Source: an uncultured beta proteobacterium (GTDB lineage Bacteria; Pseudomonadota; Gammaproteobacteria; Burkholderiales; Burkholderiaceae_C). Taken from it: a stretch of DNA of 34,740 nucleotides. Both the position numbers and the translations under genes were made by a program. How positions within the stretch are numbered: position 1 is the first letter of the stretch; every line of letters starts with the position of its first letter. Shown piece by piece: positions 1 through 8,483 of this stretch. The DNA lies in NCBI GenBank assembly GCA_903834645.1, contig CAILKA010000372.1:1-34740 (forward strand), written 5' to 3'. Under the pieces are notes generated by a model. The model did no database searches. It was given only the letters and a program-made list of their open reading frames with translations, and had not been told where the DNA came from.

Positions 1-1797
1 CGCCGCAGGGGAGGCGGCCGGTGCACGCGCACCGCGTTCGCTCCCGGCCCCGCTGCCGGCACGCACCCCAGGGGCCGGCGAAGCGAGCCAGCTCTCGACG
101 TTGAGGGATCCGGCCGCCGCGCGAACCAGCCTCACCTCCGGAGCCTCCACCCGCAGGCTGCCCACCCTCACCCGCCCGCCGGGCAGCTCCAGGCTTGCAT
201 CGGCCAGCCGCAGGGCCGACACCTCCACAGCGGGTGCGGAAGCACCCGGCTCGCTGAGCTGCAGGCCCTGGACGCGAAGGGCGTGCACGCGCAAGCCGAC
301 GCTCAGGGCCGGTTCGAGCCTGGCCTGCACCGATGCGGCCAAGCCGACCCGCCCCGACAGCGCAGGCCGCAAGGTACCGGCCAGGTATGGGGCGAAGGCT
401 TCCAGCGAAAGGTCTTCGAGCTGGGCGTCCGCCCGTACGCCGTCGGGCGACCACTGTCCCTTCACGTTGAGCGCGGCTCCCGGCCCCGCCCGGCCGCGCA
501 CCTGTCCCGTGGCCTGGAAGGCCAACGGCTCGCCAGACGGCCAGGCCAGCGGCCCGGCCGTCAGCTCAAGCTCCTCCAAGCGCAGCCGAGCCGCGGGCGC
601 GGTCGTGGCATCGGTCCAGCCGATGCGCGCGGCGGAGATCGCGATGTGTCCCAGCTGCACCTGCCACGGGGGCTGCAGGCCGGAGGGAGCCTGAGCCTGG
701 GTGGAAGCCTGCGTCGCAGTAGCCGGGGCGCCCGAGCCGGGAACGGGCACCCCGCCCACCGTGAATCGACCCCGACGGTCCCGCCCCAGGTCGAACTTCG
801 ACCCTTCGAGGCGCACGGCAGACAGGGTGACGCGCCTGTCGTGTCCGGAGAGGTCGAGCCCTTCGACGGCCAGGCGCTTCCAACCCAGCGGATCGCTCCC
901 CGGTGCGGCGCGCCAGGCGATATCCTCGAGCGCAGCCTGGCCGCTGAGCTGCCACTGCAACGGCTGCCCGGCCGGCTGCGCCACGCGTGCCTGGAGCGTG
1001 GCAGCGAGCGTGCCGCCCTCGGGCCGGCCAGGCCAGCCGCCGAGATCGGTGGGGAGGTAAGCCCACATGCGCGCCAACGGGAGTGCCTGGCCGAAGCTGA
1101 CTGCCAGCGTGGTCGCCGGGGCGGCGGCGTAGGGTCGAACCGTTGCCGTGACGCTCACAGGCGTGCCCTCCAGGGCAAAGGACACGCGCGGCTCGGCCTG
1201 CGCCGCCTCGGGCCCCTCGAGCGTGCTGAAGCCCGGGAGCTCGATGCGCAAGCCCGACAGACGGAATACCTGCTGCACCACCTGGTCGTCCAGCTCGACG
1301 GTGCCATCGACCACCTGCACGCCCGAGACCGAGAAACGCGGCGGTGGGCCACCGGAGCGCGTGGCTGGCGTGGGCGCCGGGCCGGCCAGGCGGGCCAGGA
1401 TGTCATCGAGGTCGGTGTGTCCGCCCGCGAGCCGGGCCACGCGCAGCCGGGGCGCCTGCACCTCGAGGATCTGCACGACGAGAGCGCGCCGGGGAAGCGA
1501 GGCCCACGACACCTCCAGCCGCAAACGGTCCAGCTCGAACTGCGGCAAGGCGGCGGCCGAGGCAGCCGCCACACGCAGCCCGTGGAGCGTCACGCCCGGC
1601 ACGGCCCAGGACACCTCCAGGCGTTCGAGCGTCACCTCGCGCCCCAGGCGCTGGCTGGCCTCGGTGGCCAGTCGCTGCTGGAGCCAGCCAGGCAGCCACG
1701 AGGTGGCCGCAACCGCCAGCGCCCCGAGTGCAACCGCCAGGGTTGCAACCAGCCCTGCCGCCACACGCATGCCAGACTTACCACGCATGGCGTGCAT
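1..1797 (-). CDS. DUF748/AsmA-like protein, 3' end truncated by the window edge
   Basis: The minus strand is open from ATG at 1797 (alternative ATG at 1788) to position 1. It reads MRGKSGMRVAAGLVATLAVALGALAVAATSWLPGWLQQRLATEASQRLGREVTLERLEVSWAVPGVTLHGLRVA..., an N-terminal TM segment followed by the 'ASQRLGREVTLERLEVS' pattern typical of DUF748/AsmA-type proteins. It is missing from the ORF track because its stop codon lies outside the window. Confidence 0.82.
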   Translation of the reverse strand, partial: MHAMRGKSGMRVAAGLVATLAVALGALAVAATSWLPGWLQQRLATEASQRLGREVTLERLEVSWAVPGVTLHGLRVAAASAAALPQFELDRLRLEVSWASLPRRALVVQILEVQAPRLRVARLAGGHTDLDDILARLAGPAPTPATRSGGPPPRFSVSGVQVVDGTVELDDQVVQQVFRLSGLRIELPGFSTLEGPEAAQAEPRVSFALEGTPVSVTATVRPYAAAPATTLAVSFGQALPLARMWAYLPTDLGGWPGRPEGGTLAATLQARVAQPAGQPLQWQLSGQAALEDIAWRAAPGSDPLGWKRLAVEGLDLSGHDRRVTLSAVRLEGSKFDLGRDRRGRFTVGGVPVPGSGAPATATQASTQAQAPSGLQPPWQVQLGHIAISAARIGWTDATTAPAARLRLEELELTAGPLAWPSGEPLAFQATGQVRGRAGPGAALNVKGQWSPDGVRADAQLEDLSLEAFAPYLAGTLRPALSGRVGLAASVQARLEPALSVGLRVHALRVQGLQLSEPGASAPAVEVSALRLADASLELPGGRVRVGSLRVEAPEVRLVRAAAGSLNVESWLASPAPGVRAGSGAGSERGARAPAASPAA

Positions 1798-2007
1798 CCT
1801 GCCCCGGAGGCACCTGGCGCACAACCCGGTGCTTCACGGGAGGCGGGCATCCCTGATCCTTCAAGGGCTTCGCAGCGTAGGGCTTGGGAACCCGCGCCGG
1901 GTGCCGCACACTAAGGGGTGAGCCTGGCAGAGGGGCGCCCGCGGGGGCCCAGGCGGCCAGGCGTGTTCAGGTAGACCGGATTTGCAACCAAGGAAGAGGT
2001 AGCTGAG

Positions 2008-3051
2008 ATGAAAAACTGGCTGGCTGGTGGCGTGGCGCTCGTCGTGGCGGTCGCCCTTGCCCTTCCGAATGTGGCCGACGCGAAGCGCCTGGCTGGCGGC
2101 AAGAACGCCGGCATGCAGCGCAGCGCACCGACGCAGCAGGCACCCAACTCCGCGCAGGGCACGCCCGCGCAGCAGGCTGCCCCGCAAGGCGCTGCGCCTT
2201 CTCCGGCTGCCGCACCGGCCGCCGCTGGCGCCACCGCGACGGCGGCCACCGCAGCGGCCGCCCCGGCCAAGCGCTCCTGGATGGGGCCGATCGCGGGCCT
2301 GGCGGCCGGCCTCGGCCTGGCGGCCTTGGCGAGCTACCTGGGCTTTGGCGAAGCCCTGGCCAACTTCCTCATGATCGCGTTGCTGGCCATTGCCGCGATC
2401 TTCCTGGTGCGCTTCCTGATGCGCCGGTTTGGCGCGCCAGCGCGCTCCGAGCCCGCCCTGGCCGGTGCAGGTGCGGCCGGTGGTACGCCCAGCGTGCCCG
2501 CAGGCGCACAGCGCGAGGAGCCCGCCTCCGCCCTGGCGCAGGCGCCGATGGCGCGTTCGGCGCTGCCAGACGCGACCGCCGGCGAGGTCTCGGTGACGGG
2601 TCGCCCGCTGCAGGCGATGGGTGTGGCCGATGAGCCCGCACCCGCCACCGCCTCTGTGGCGGCGATCGCCGGCCCGCAACTGCCCGAGGGCTTCGACCTT
2701 CCGGCCTTCGAGCGCGTGGCCAAGATGATCTTCATCCGGCTGCAAGCCGCCAACGACAAGGCCGACCTCGACGACCTGCGCCAGTTCACGACGCCCGAGC
2801 TCTACGCCTCGCTGCGCCTGGACCTGCAGGACCGCGACAGCACGGCCCAGACCACCGACGTGGAGCGCGTCGATGCCCAGGTGGTGGATTTCGCCACCGA
2901 AGACGGCCGCGAGATCGTCAGCGTGCGCTTCCACGGCCTGATCCGCGAAGAGGCTGGCCATCCGGCCCAGGCTTTCAACGAGATCTGGCACCTGGTGCGA
3001 CCGGTGGCGGGCGGCAGCTGGTCGATCGCAGGCATCCAGCAGGCGCACTGA
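2008..3051 (+). CDS. Tim44-like domain-containing protein
   Basis: 347 aa. Signal peptide/TM (MKNWLAGGVALVVAVALALPNVADAKRLAGGKNAGMQ), Ala/Pro-rich linker, TM segments, and a C-terminal Tim44-type domain (FERVAKMIFIRLQAANDKADLDDLRQFTTPELY...FNEIWHLVRP). SD-like AGGAAGAGG upstream. Confidence 0.88.
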   Translation: MKNWLAGGVALVVAVALALPNVADAKRLAGGKNAGMQRSAPTQQAPNSAQGTPAQQAAPQGAAPSPAAAPAAAGATATAATAAAAPAKRSWMGPIAGLAAGLGLAALASYLGFGEALANFLMIALLAIAAIFLVRFLMRRFGAPARSEPALAGAGAAGGTPSVPAGAQREEPASALAQAPMARSALPDATAGEVSVTGRPLQAMGVADEPAPATASVAAIAGPQLPEGFDLPAFERVAKMIFIRLQAANDKADLDDLRQFTTPELYASLRLDLQDRDSTAQTTDVERVDAQVVDFATEDGREIVSVRFHGLIREEAGHPAQAFNEIWHLVRPVAGGSWSIAGIQQAH

Positions 3052-3065
3052 GTCAGTGTCCGGCA

Positions 3066-3085
3066 CGGGCCGCGATGGCGGCCCG
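3066..3085 (+). terminator. Hairpin after the Tim44 gene, candidate terminator
   Basis: Perfect 8-bp inverted repeat CGGGCCGC-GATG-GCGGCCCG starting 14 nt after the stop at 3051. No clear U-tract. Confidence 0.45.
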
Positions 3086-3124
3086 GTGATTCCGGGTCCT
3101 TCGGGGCGGGTACGATCACCCTGA

Positions 3125-4372
3125 GTGATCCCCGCCCCGCTTCGTTCCTGCCCCGATTTCCTGCGCCTGTGGTGGTCGCGCCTGGCCAGCGTGTCGGCCG
3201 GCCAGATGCTGATGGTGGCCATAGGCTGGGAGGTCTACGACCTGACCGGCTCGGCCTGGGACCTGGGCCTGGTGGGCCTGCTGCAGTTCGCCCCCGCGCT
3301 GGTGCTGATGCTGCCGGCGGGGCATGTGGTGGATCGCTTCCACCGCGCCACCATCGTCTCGTGCTGCCTGGCCGCGCAAGGCGCGGTGGCGGCGGTGCTG
3401 TGGCTCAGCCCCTTCGAGGGCCTCTCGCAGCGCACGCTGCTGCTCGGCGCATCGCTTGTGCTCGGGGCCGTGAAGGCCTTCCAGATGCCTGCCCAACAGG
3501 CGCTCGTGCCCCTGCTGGTGCCCAGCGAGCTGCTGGCACGGGCGCTGGCCTTCAGCTCCGCGGGCTTGCAGGCGGCGATCATTGCCGGGCCGGCGCTCGG
3601 GGGCTTCCTGTACGTGGGCGGGTCGGATGCGGTGCAAGCCGCCTGCGTGCTGCTGTTCGCCGTGGCAGCCGCGCTGGCATCGCGGGTGCGGCACGCGCCG
3701 CCCGCCCGCAGCGAGCCGGCCAGCTTGCACACGCTGCTGGCGGGCGTGCGCTACGTGCGCAGCACCCCGGTGGTGCTCGGCGCGATCTCGCTGGACCTCT
3801 TTGCCGTGCTGCTGGGCGGCGCCACCGCCTTGCTGCCGATCTTTGCGAAGGACATCCTGCACGTCGGGCCGATCGGCATGGGCTGGCTGCGCGCCGCGCC
3901 TGCCATCGGCGCGCTGCTGGTGTCGCTGGCGCTGTCGCGCTGGCCCATCGAGCGCGGCGCCGGCACCAAGCTCTACGCCGCCATCGTGGTCTACGGCCTG
4001 GCCACCCTCGCCTTCGGGCTTTCCACGTCCTTCGTGCTGTCGATGGTCGCACTCGCGGTGACGGGCGCGGCCGACATGGTCAGCGTCGTCGTGCGCCAGA
4101 CGCTGGTTCAGCTCGAGACGCCCGATGCAATGCGCGGCCGCGTGAGCGCCGTCAATTCGGTCTTCATCGGTGCGTCCAACCAGCTCGGCGAGTTCGAATC
4201 GGGCGCCACCGCAGCATGGCTCGGGCCCGTGGGCTCGGTGGTGCTGGGCGGGCTGGGCTCGATCGCCGTGGCAGCCTTGTGGTGGCACGCCTTCCCGGCA
4301 CTCGCCCGGCGCGACCATCTGGCCGCGCCGCAAGCGAGTGCCTCCCCGCCTCAGGCCGCCTCGTCGGGCTGA
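3125..4372 (+). CDS. MFS transporter (MFS_3/EntS-like)
   Basis: 415 aa, GTG start. Multi-TM; begins LRLWWSRLASVSAGQMLMVAIGWEVYDLTGSAWDLGLVGLLQFAPALVLMLPAGHVVDR; contains the MRGRVSAVNSVFIGASNQLGEFESG pattern of this MFS subfamily. Confidence 0.9.
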   Translation: MIPAPLRSCPDFLRLWWSRLASVSAGQMLMVAIGWEVYDLTGSAWDLGLVGLLQFAPALVLMLPAGHVVDRFHRATIVSCCLAAQGAVAAVLWLSPFEGLSQRTLLLGASLVLGAVKAFQMPAQQALVPLLVPSELLARALAFSSAGLQAAIIAGPALGGFLYVGGSDAVQAACVLLFAVAAALASRVRHAPPARSEPASLHTLLAGVRYVRSTPVVLGAISLDLFAVLLGGATALLPIFAKDILHVGPIGMGWLRAAPAIGALLVSLALSRWPIERGAGTKLYAAIVVYGLATLAFGLSTSFVLSMVALAVTGAADMVSVVVRQTLVQLETPDAMRGRVSAVNSVFIGASNQLGEFESGATAAWLGPVGSVVLGGLGSIAVAALWWHAFPALARRDHLAAPQASASPPQAASSG

Positions 4373-5328
4373 GCGGCGTGCTTGATCTTGGGCGCAGTGC
4401 GCAGGCTCAGTGCCATCGTCGCAGCGAGGATGGCCACCACCACGCCCAGTGACACGGCCACCGGGATCTTGTAGATGTCGATCAACATCATCTTCGTGCC
4501 GATGAACACCAGGATCACGGCCAGGCCGTAGCTCAGCAGGTGGAACTTCTCGGCCACCGCCGCCAGCAGGAAGTACATCGCGCGCAGGCCGAGGATGGCG
4601 AAGATGTTGGAGGTGAGCACGATGAAGGGGTCCATCGTGATCGCGAAGATCGCCGGGATCGAGTCCACCGCGAAGATCACGTCGGTCAGGCCCACGAGCG
4701 CGATCACGAGCAGCAGCGGCGTGGCGATGCGCTTGCCGTTTTCCACCGTGAAGAAGCGCTCGCCGTCGAAGCCCTTGCTCACGGGCAGCACGCGGCGCAG
4801 CAGCTTGAGCGCCGGGTTGCTCTCCAGGTCGGGTTCCTGGCCGGCGGCCCACCACATCTTGATGCCGGTGAGGATCAGGAAGGCGCCGAACACGTACAGC
4901 ACCCAGTGGAAGTGCGCGATCAGCCACGAGCCCACCAGGATCATCACCGTGCGCAGCACGATGGCGCCGATGATGCCGATCATCAGCACGCGCTTCTGGT
5001 AGGCCGGCGGCACCGCGAAGTACGTGAAGATCATCAGGAAGACGAAGATGTTGTCCACCGCCAGGCTCTTCTCGATGAGGTAGCCGGTGAGGAACTCCAT
5101 GGCCTTGGTGTTGGCCATCGCCGTGCCGTGGTCCTGCTGCACGGCCCACCAGAACAGGCCGTTGAAGAGGAAGCTCAGGGCCACCCAGATGAGCGACCAG
5201 TTCAGCGCCTCCTTCACGGAGACGGTGTGCGCGCCCTGCTTGCGCAGCACGACGAAGTCGACGAACAGTGCGACGAGCACGGAAATGACGAAAACGGCCC
5301 ACAGCCAGGCCGGCGCGATGGTGTCCAT
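4351..5328 (-). CDS. TerC family membrane protein (Alx/TerC-like, probable Mn2+ exporter)
   Basis: ATG at 5328 gives MDTIAPAWLWAVFVISVLVALFVDFVVLRKQGAHTVSVKEALNWSLIWVALSFLFNGLFWWAV..., TerC-typical 'AVDNIFVFLMIF' and 'VDSIPAIFAITMDPFIVLTSNIFAILGLRAMYF'. SD GGAGGA upstream. A yybP-ykoY riboswitch precedes it, which is a characteristic association. Confidence 0.94.
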   Translation of the reverse strand: MDTIAPAWLWAVFVISVLVALFVDFVVLRKQGAHTVSVKEALNWSLIWVALSFLFNGLFWWAVQQDHGTAMANTKAMEFLTGYLIEKSLAVDNIFVFLMIFTYFAVPPAYQKRVLMIGIIGAIVLRTVMILVGSWLIAHFHWVLYVFGAFLILTGIKMWWAAGQEPDLESNPALKLLRRVLPVSKGFDGERFFTVENGKRIATPLLLVIALVGLTDVIFAVDSIPAIFAITMDPFIVLTSNIFAILGLRAMYFLLAAVAEKFHLLSYGLAVILVFIGTKMMLIDIYKIPVAVSLGVVVAILAATMALSLRTAPKIKHAAQPDEAA

Positions 5329-5360
5329 GGACACTCCTCCAGGAAGGTTGAAGATCGCGC

Positions 5361-5475
5361 CGAAAGGTCTTGCGGGCTGGGGTGGAGCCTGCGGTCCCGG
5401 GAGGCCGGCGGGCGCCAGCTTCCGTATTGACGGGGGGCCGCGGCAGCCGGGCGGCTGCTTGCTACTCCCCTTTCG
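5361..5475 (-). ncRNA. yybP-ykoY family (Mn2+-sensing) riboswitch in the terC 5' leader
   Basis: Minus-strand sequence CGAAAGGGGAGTAGCAAGCAGCCGCCCGGCTGCCGCGGCCCCCCGTCAATACGG...CCCGCAAGACCTTTCG. It contains the family's conserved blocks GGGGAGUAGC, GUCAAUACG and GCAAGACCUUU. P1 is a perfect 7-bp stem, CGAAAGG (5469-5475) with CCTTTCG (5361-5367). It sits 32 nt upstream of the terC ATG. Confidence 0.93.
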
Positions 5476-5584
5476 ACGGGGCGGATTGTGGCGGGTGAGG
5501 CCATGCCCCCACATTGCGTAGGTGCATGGGTCACGTGCAGCGCATGCCTGAACGCAGGGCCAGCCTTCGCTATGCTGAGCCGGG

Positions 5585-6235
5585 ATGGACCGCCCCTTCC
5601 TGCTCCACGCCGATGCGCACTGCCTCGTCGTCGACAAGCCTGCCGGGCTGCCGGCGGTGCCCGGGCGGCCGCAGGCGCTGCATGACTGCGCCTACAGCCG
5701 CGTGTGCGCCTTGCACGCCGACGCCCGCGTGGTGCACCGCCTGGACATGGCCACCTCCGGGCTGCTGCTGTTCGCGCGCGGCGAGCACGCGCAGCGCGTG
5801 CTGTCGCGCGCCTTCGAGCAGCGGCGCGTGCGCAAGCGCTACCTCGCCGTGGTGCACGGGCAGATGCGCGTGCCGGCCGGCGAGATCGAGCTGCCCATCG
5901 GTGCGCACTGGCCCGACCGGCCGCGCCGACACGTGGACTTCGAGAAGGGCCAGGCGGCGCTGACCCGCTACCGGGTGCTGGCCCTCGAGGATGGGCGCAC
6001 CCGTGTGGAACTCGAGCCCGTGACCGGCCGCACGCACCAGCTGCGCGTGCACCTGGCAGCCATCGGCCATCCGATCCTGGGCGACACGCTCTACGCGCCC
6101 GCCGCCGTGCAGGCGGCCGCGCCGCGGCTGCTGCTGCACGCAAGCGTGCTGGCCTTTGCGCACCCGGGCACGGGGGAGATGTTCGAGGTGTGCAGCGAGG
6201 CGCACTTCGGGCTGCCTATGATCGACCCATCATGA
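5585..6235 (+). CDS. RluA family pseudouridine synthase
   Basis: 216 aa. Contains VVDKPAGLPAVPG, the catalytic-motif region RVVHRLDMATSGLLLFAR, and PVTGRTHQLRVHLAAIGHPILGDTLY, all diagnostic of RluA/RluC-type synthases. Confidence 0.93.
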   Translation: MDRPFLLHADAHCLVVDKPAGLPAVPGRPQALHDCAYSRVCALHADARVVHRLDMATSGLLLFARGEHAQRVLSRAFEQRRVRKRYLAVVHGQMRVPAGEIELPIGAHWPDRPRRHVDFEKGQAALTRYRVLALEDGRTRVELEPVTGRTHQLRVHLAAIGHPILGDTLYAPAAVQAAAPRLLLHASVLAFAHPGTGEMFEVCSEAHFGLPMIDPS

Positions 6236-7626
6236 CCGCACACACCCTGCTGATCCGCGACGCAGACCTCGTCGCGACGATGGACGACGCCAGGCGCGAG
6301 ATCGTGCGCGCCAGCGTGCTCGTGCGTGGCAGCGCGATCGAGGCCATCGGGCCCGCCACCGAGCTGCCGCGCGAGGCGGACCATGTGATCGACGCACGCG
6401 GGCACGTGGTGGTGCCCGGCCTCGTGAACACGCACCACCACATGTACCAGAGCCTGACGCGTGCCATTCCTGCGGCGCAGGACGCGGAGCTCTTCGGCTG
6501 GCTGCGCACCCTGTACCCGATCTGGGCGGGCCTGACGCCCGAGATTGTGCGCGTGTCCACGCAGGTGGCAATGGCCGAGCTGCTGCTGTCGGGCTGCACC
6601 ACCAGCAGCGACCACCTCTACCTCTACCCCAACGGCGTGCGGCTGGACGACTCGATCGAGGCGGCCGCGGCCATCGGCATGCGCTTCCACGCCGCGCGCG
6701 GCAGCATGAGCGTGGGCGAGTCCGCGGGCGGCCTGCCGCCCGACGCGCTGGTGGAAGACGAGGCGAGCATCCTCGCCGACACGCAGCGCCTGATCGAGAC
6801 CTATGACGACAAGGGCCGCTACGCCATGTTGCGCGTGGTGGCGGCGCCCTGCTCGCCCTTCAGCGTCAGCCGCGACCTGATGCGCGAATCGGCCGCGCTC
6901 GCACGGGCACTGGGCACGCGGATGCACACGCACCTGGCCGAGAACGACCACGACGTGGCCTACAGCCGCGAGCGCTTCGGCATGACGCCGGCCGAGTACG
7001 CCGAGTCGCTGGGATGGGTCGGGGCGGACGTGTGGCACGCGCACTGCGTCAAGCTCGATCCCGCGGGCATCGCGGCCTTCGCCCGCACGCGCACGGGTGT
7101 GGCGCACTGCCCGTGCAGCAACATGCGGCTGGCCTCGGGCATCGCGCCGGTGCGCCGCATGGTCGATGCCGGCGTGCCGGTGGGCCTGGGCGTGGACGGC
7201 AGCGCCAGCAACGACGGCGCGCACCTGCTGGGCGAGGCGCGAACGGCCATGCTGCTGGCGCGCGTGGGCCGCGCCCTCGAGCCCAACGGCTGCGACCACG
7301 GGCCGCGCGAGATGACGGCGCGCGACGCATTGGCCCTGGCCACGCGCGGTGGCGCGCAGGTGCTCGGCCGTGGCGACATCGGCCACCTGGCCCCCGGCAT
7401 GGCGGCCGATCTGGCGCTTTTCGACACGCGCGGGCTCACCCACGCGGGCGCGGCGGTGCACGACCCGCTGGCTTCGCTGCTGATGTGCGCGCCGGCTCCA
7501 GCGGCCTGGACCGTCGTCAATGGCCGCGTCGTCGTCGAGCGGGGGCAGCTCACCACGGTGGACCTCGGCCCGCTGGTGGAGCGGCACAACCGCCTGGCGC
7601 AGCTGCTGGCCTCGAGCCCGGGCTGA
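6232..7626 (+). CDS. 8-oxoguanine deaminase-like amidohydrolase
   Basis: ATG at 6232 overlaps the rluA-like stop (ATGA). Protein MTAHTLLIRDADLVATMDDARREIV... with VVPGLVNTHHHMYQSLTRAIPAAQDAELFGWLRTLYPIWAGLTPE, HTHLAEN, HCVKLDPAGI, HCPCSNMRLASGIAPVRRM, GLGVDGSASND. The pattern matches 8-oxoguanine deaminases of the amidohydrolase superfamily. Confidence 0.9.
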   Translation: MTAHTLLIRDADLVATMDDARREIVRASVLVRGSAIEAIGPATELPREADHVIDARGHVVVPGLVNTHHHMYQSLTRAIPAAQDAELFGWLRTLYPIWAGLTPEIVRVSTQVAMAELLLSGCTTSSDHLYLYPNGVRLDDSIEAAAAIGMRFHAARGSMSVGESAGGLPPDALVEDEASILADTQRLIETYDDKGRYAMLRVVAAPCSPFSVSRDLMRESAALARALGTRMHTHLAENDHDVAYSRERFGMTPAEYAESLGWVGADVWHAHCVKLDPAGIAAFARTRTGVAHCPCSNMRLASGIAPVRRMVDAGVPVGLGVDGSASNDGAHLLGEARTAMLLARVGRALEPNGCDHGPREMTARDALALATRGGAQVLGRGDIGHLAPGMAADLALFDTRGLTHAGAAVHDPLASLLMCAPAPAAWTVVNGRVVVERGQLTTVDLGPLVERHNRLAQLLASSPG

Positions 7627-7627
7627 G

Positions 7628-7649
7628 GCCAGGGCCGACAGCTCCTGGC
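7628..7649 (+). terminator. Possible terminator hairpin downstream of the deaminase gene
   Basis: Inverted repeat GCCAGG-N10-CCTGGC directly after the stop at 7626. No U-tract. Confidence 0.25.
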
Positions 7650-7685
7650 GGCGTCCCCGCGCCGACCCCCTTATCCTTGTCGACC

Positions 7686-8435
7686 ATGAACACCCCCACT
7701 CTCCACGTCACCGTCGTCACCGGAGCCTCGCGTGGCCTGGGCTTGTCCATGGCCTCGCAGCTGCTGGGCCGAGGTCACCGCGTGCTCACGCTCCAGCGCC
7801 AGCCCAACCCCGCGCTGCAGGGCTCGGTCGAGCAGTGGTCGGTGGACCTGGCCGATCCGGCGCCAGTGGCCGAGCGCCTCGGGCAGTGGGTGGCGGCGCT
7901 GCCGCACGCGGACCTCGCCTCGCTCACGCTCATCAACAACGCCGCGCTGCTCGTCACGCCCGGCTCGCTGCGCGATGCCCAGGCCGCCGAGATGAGCCGT
8001 GCGCTGCGGGCGAGCCTGGAGGCGCCGCTGCTGCTCACGGCCGCTTTCCTGCGTGCCAGCGCGGGCGTGGGGGCACCCCGCAAGGTGCTCAACATCTCCT
8101 CGGGCCTGGGGCGCTTTGCGATGGCCGGCAGCGCCGTCTACTGCGCCTCCAAGGCCGGCATGGACCACTTCAGCCGCGCCGTGGCGCTGGAGGAGGCAGA
8201 AGTGCCCGGCGGCGCGAAGATCGTCTCGCTCGCGCCGGGCGTGATCGACACCGACATGCAGGTGCAGCTGCGCAGCGCCGACCCGGCGGCCTTCACCGCA
8301 CAGGCGCGCTTCCGGTCGATGAAGGAAAGCGGCGGGCTCGACAGCGGCGAGGCCGCCGCATCCAAGGTGCTCGCCTACCTGGACCGCGCCGACTTCGGCG
8401 CCAACCCGATCGGCGACGTGCGCGACCCGGCCTGA
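7686..8435 (+). CDS. SDR family oxidoreductase (sepiapterin reductase-like class)
   Basis: ATG at 7686. MNTPTLHVTVVTGASRGLGLSMASQLLGRGHRV... with TGASRGLG cofactor motif, NNAA, ISSGLGRFAMAGSAVYCASKAGMDHFSRA (S-Y-K catalytic set). Confidence 0.9.
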   Translation: MNTPTLHVTVVTGASRGLGLSMASQLLGRGHRVLTLQRQPNPALQGSVEQWSVDLADPAPVAERLGQWVAALPHADLASLTLINNAALLVTPGSLRDAQAAEMSRALRASLEAPLLLTAAFLRASAGVGAPRKVLNISSGLGRFAMAGSAVYCASKAGMDHFSRAVALEEAEVPGGAKIVSLAPGVIDTDMQVQLRSADPAAFTAQARFRSMKESGGLDSGEAAASKVLAYLDRADFGANPIGDVRDPA

Positions 8436-8439
8436 GCGC

Positions 8440-8483
8440 AGGCCGGGCGGGCGGGCGCCCCCCTCTCCCGGCGGCCCGCGCCT
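8440..8483. terminator. Candidate bidirectional terminator between the convergent SDR and S10 genes
   Basis: AGGC-CGGGC ... GCCCG(C)GCCT inverted repeat with one bulge in the 47-bp convergent gap. Confidence 0.3.

Noticed and set aside
283-1914. 543-aa plus-strand ORF and nearby plus-strand ORFs at the left edge
   Set aside because: Antisense to the DUF748/AsmA-like gene; no recognisable motifs.
3116-5302. 728-aa minus-strand ORF
   Set aside because: Shadow ORF: it overlaps the MFS gene antisense and TerC out of frame, and has an Arg/His/Gly-rich composition with no family motifs.
5214-6143. 309-aa minus-strand ORF over the riboswitch and RluA-like gene
   Set aside because: Arg/Ala-rich shadow ORF; the region is explained by the riboswitch and the plus-strand RluA-like gene.
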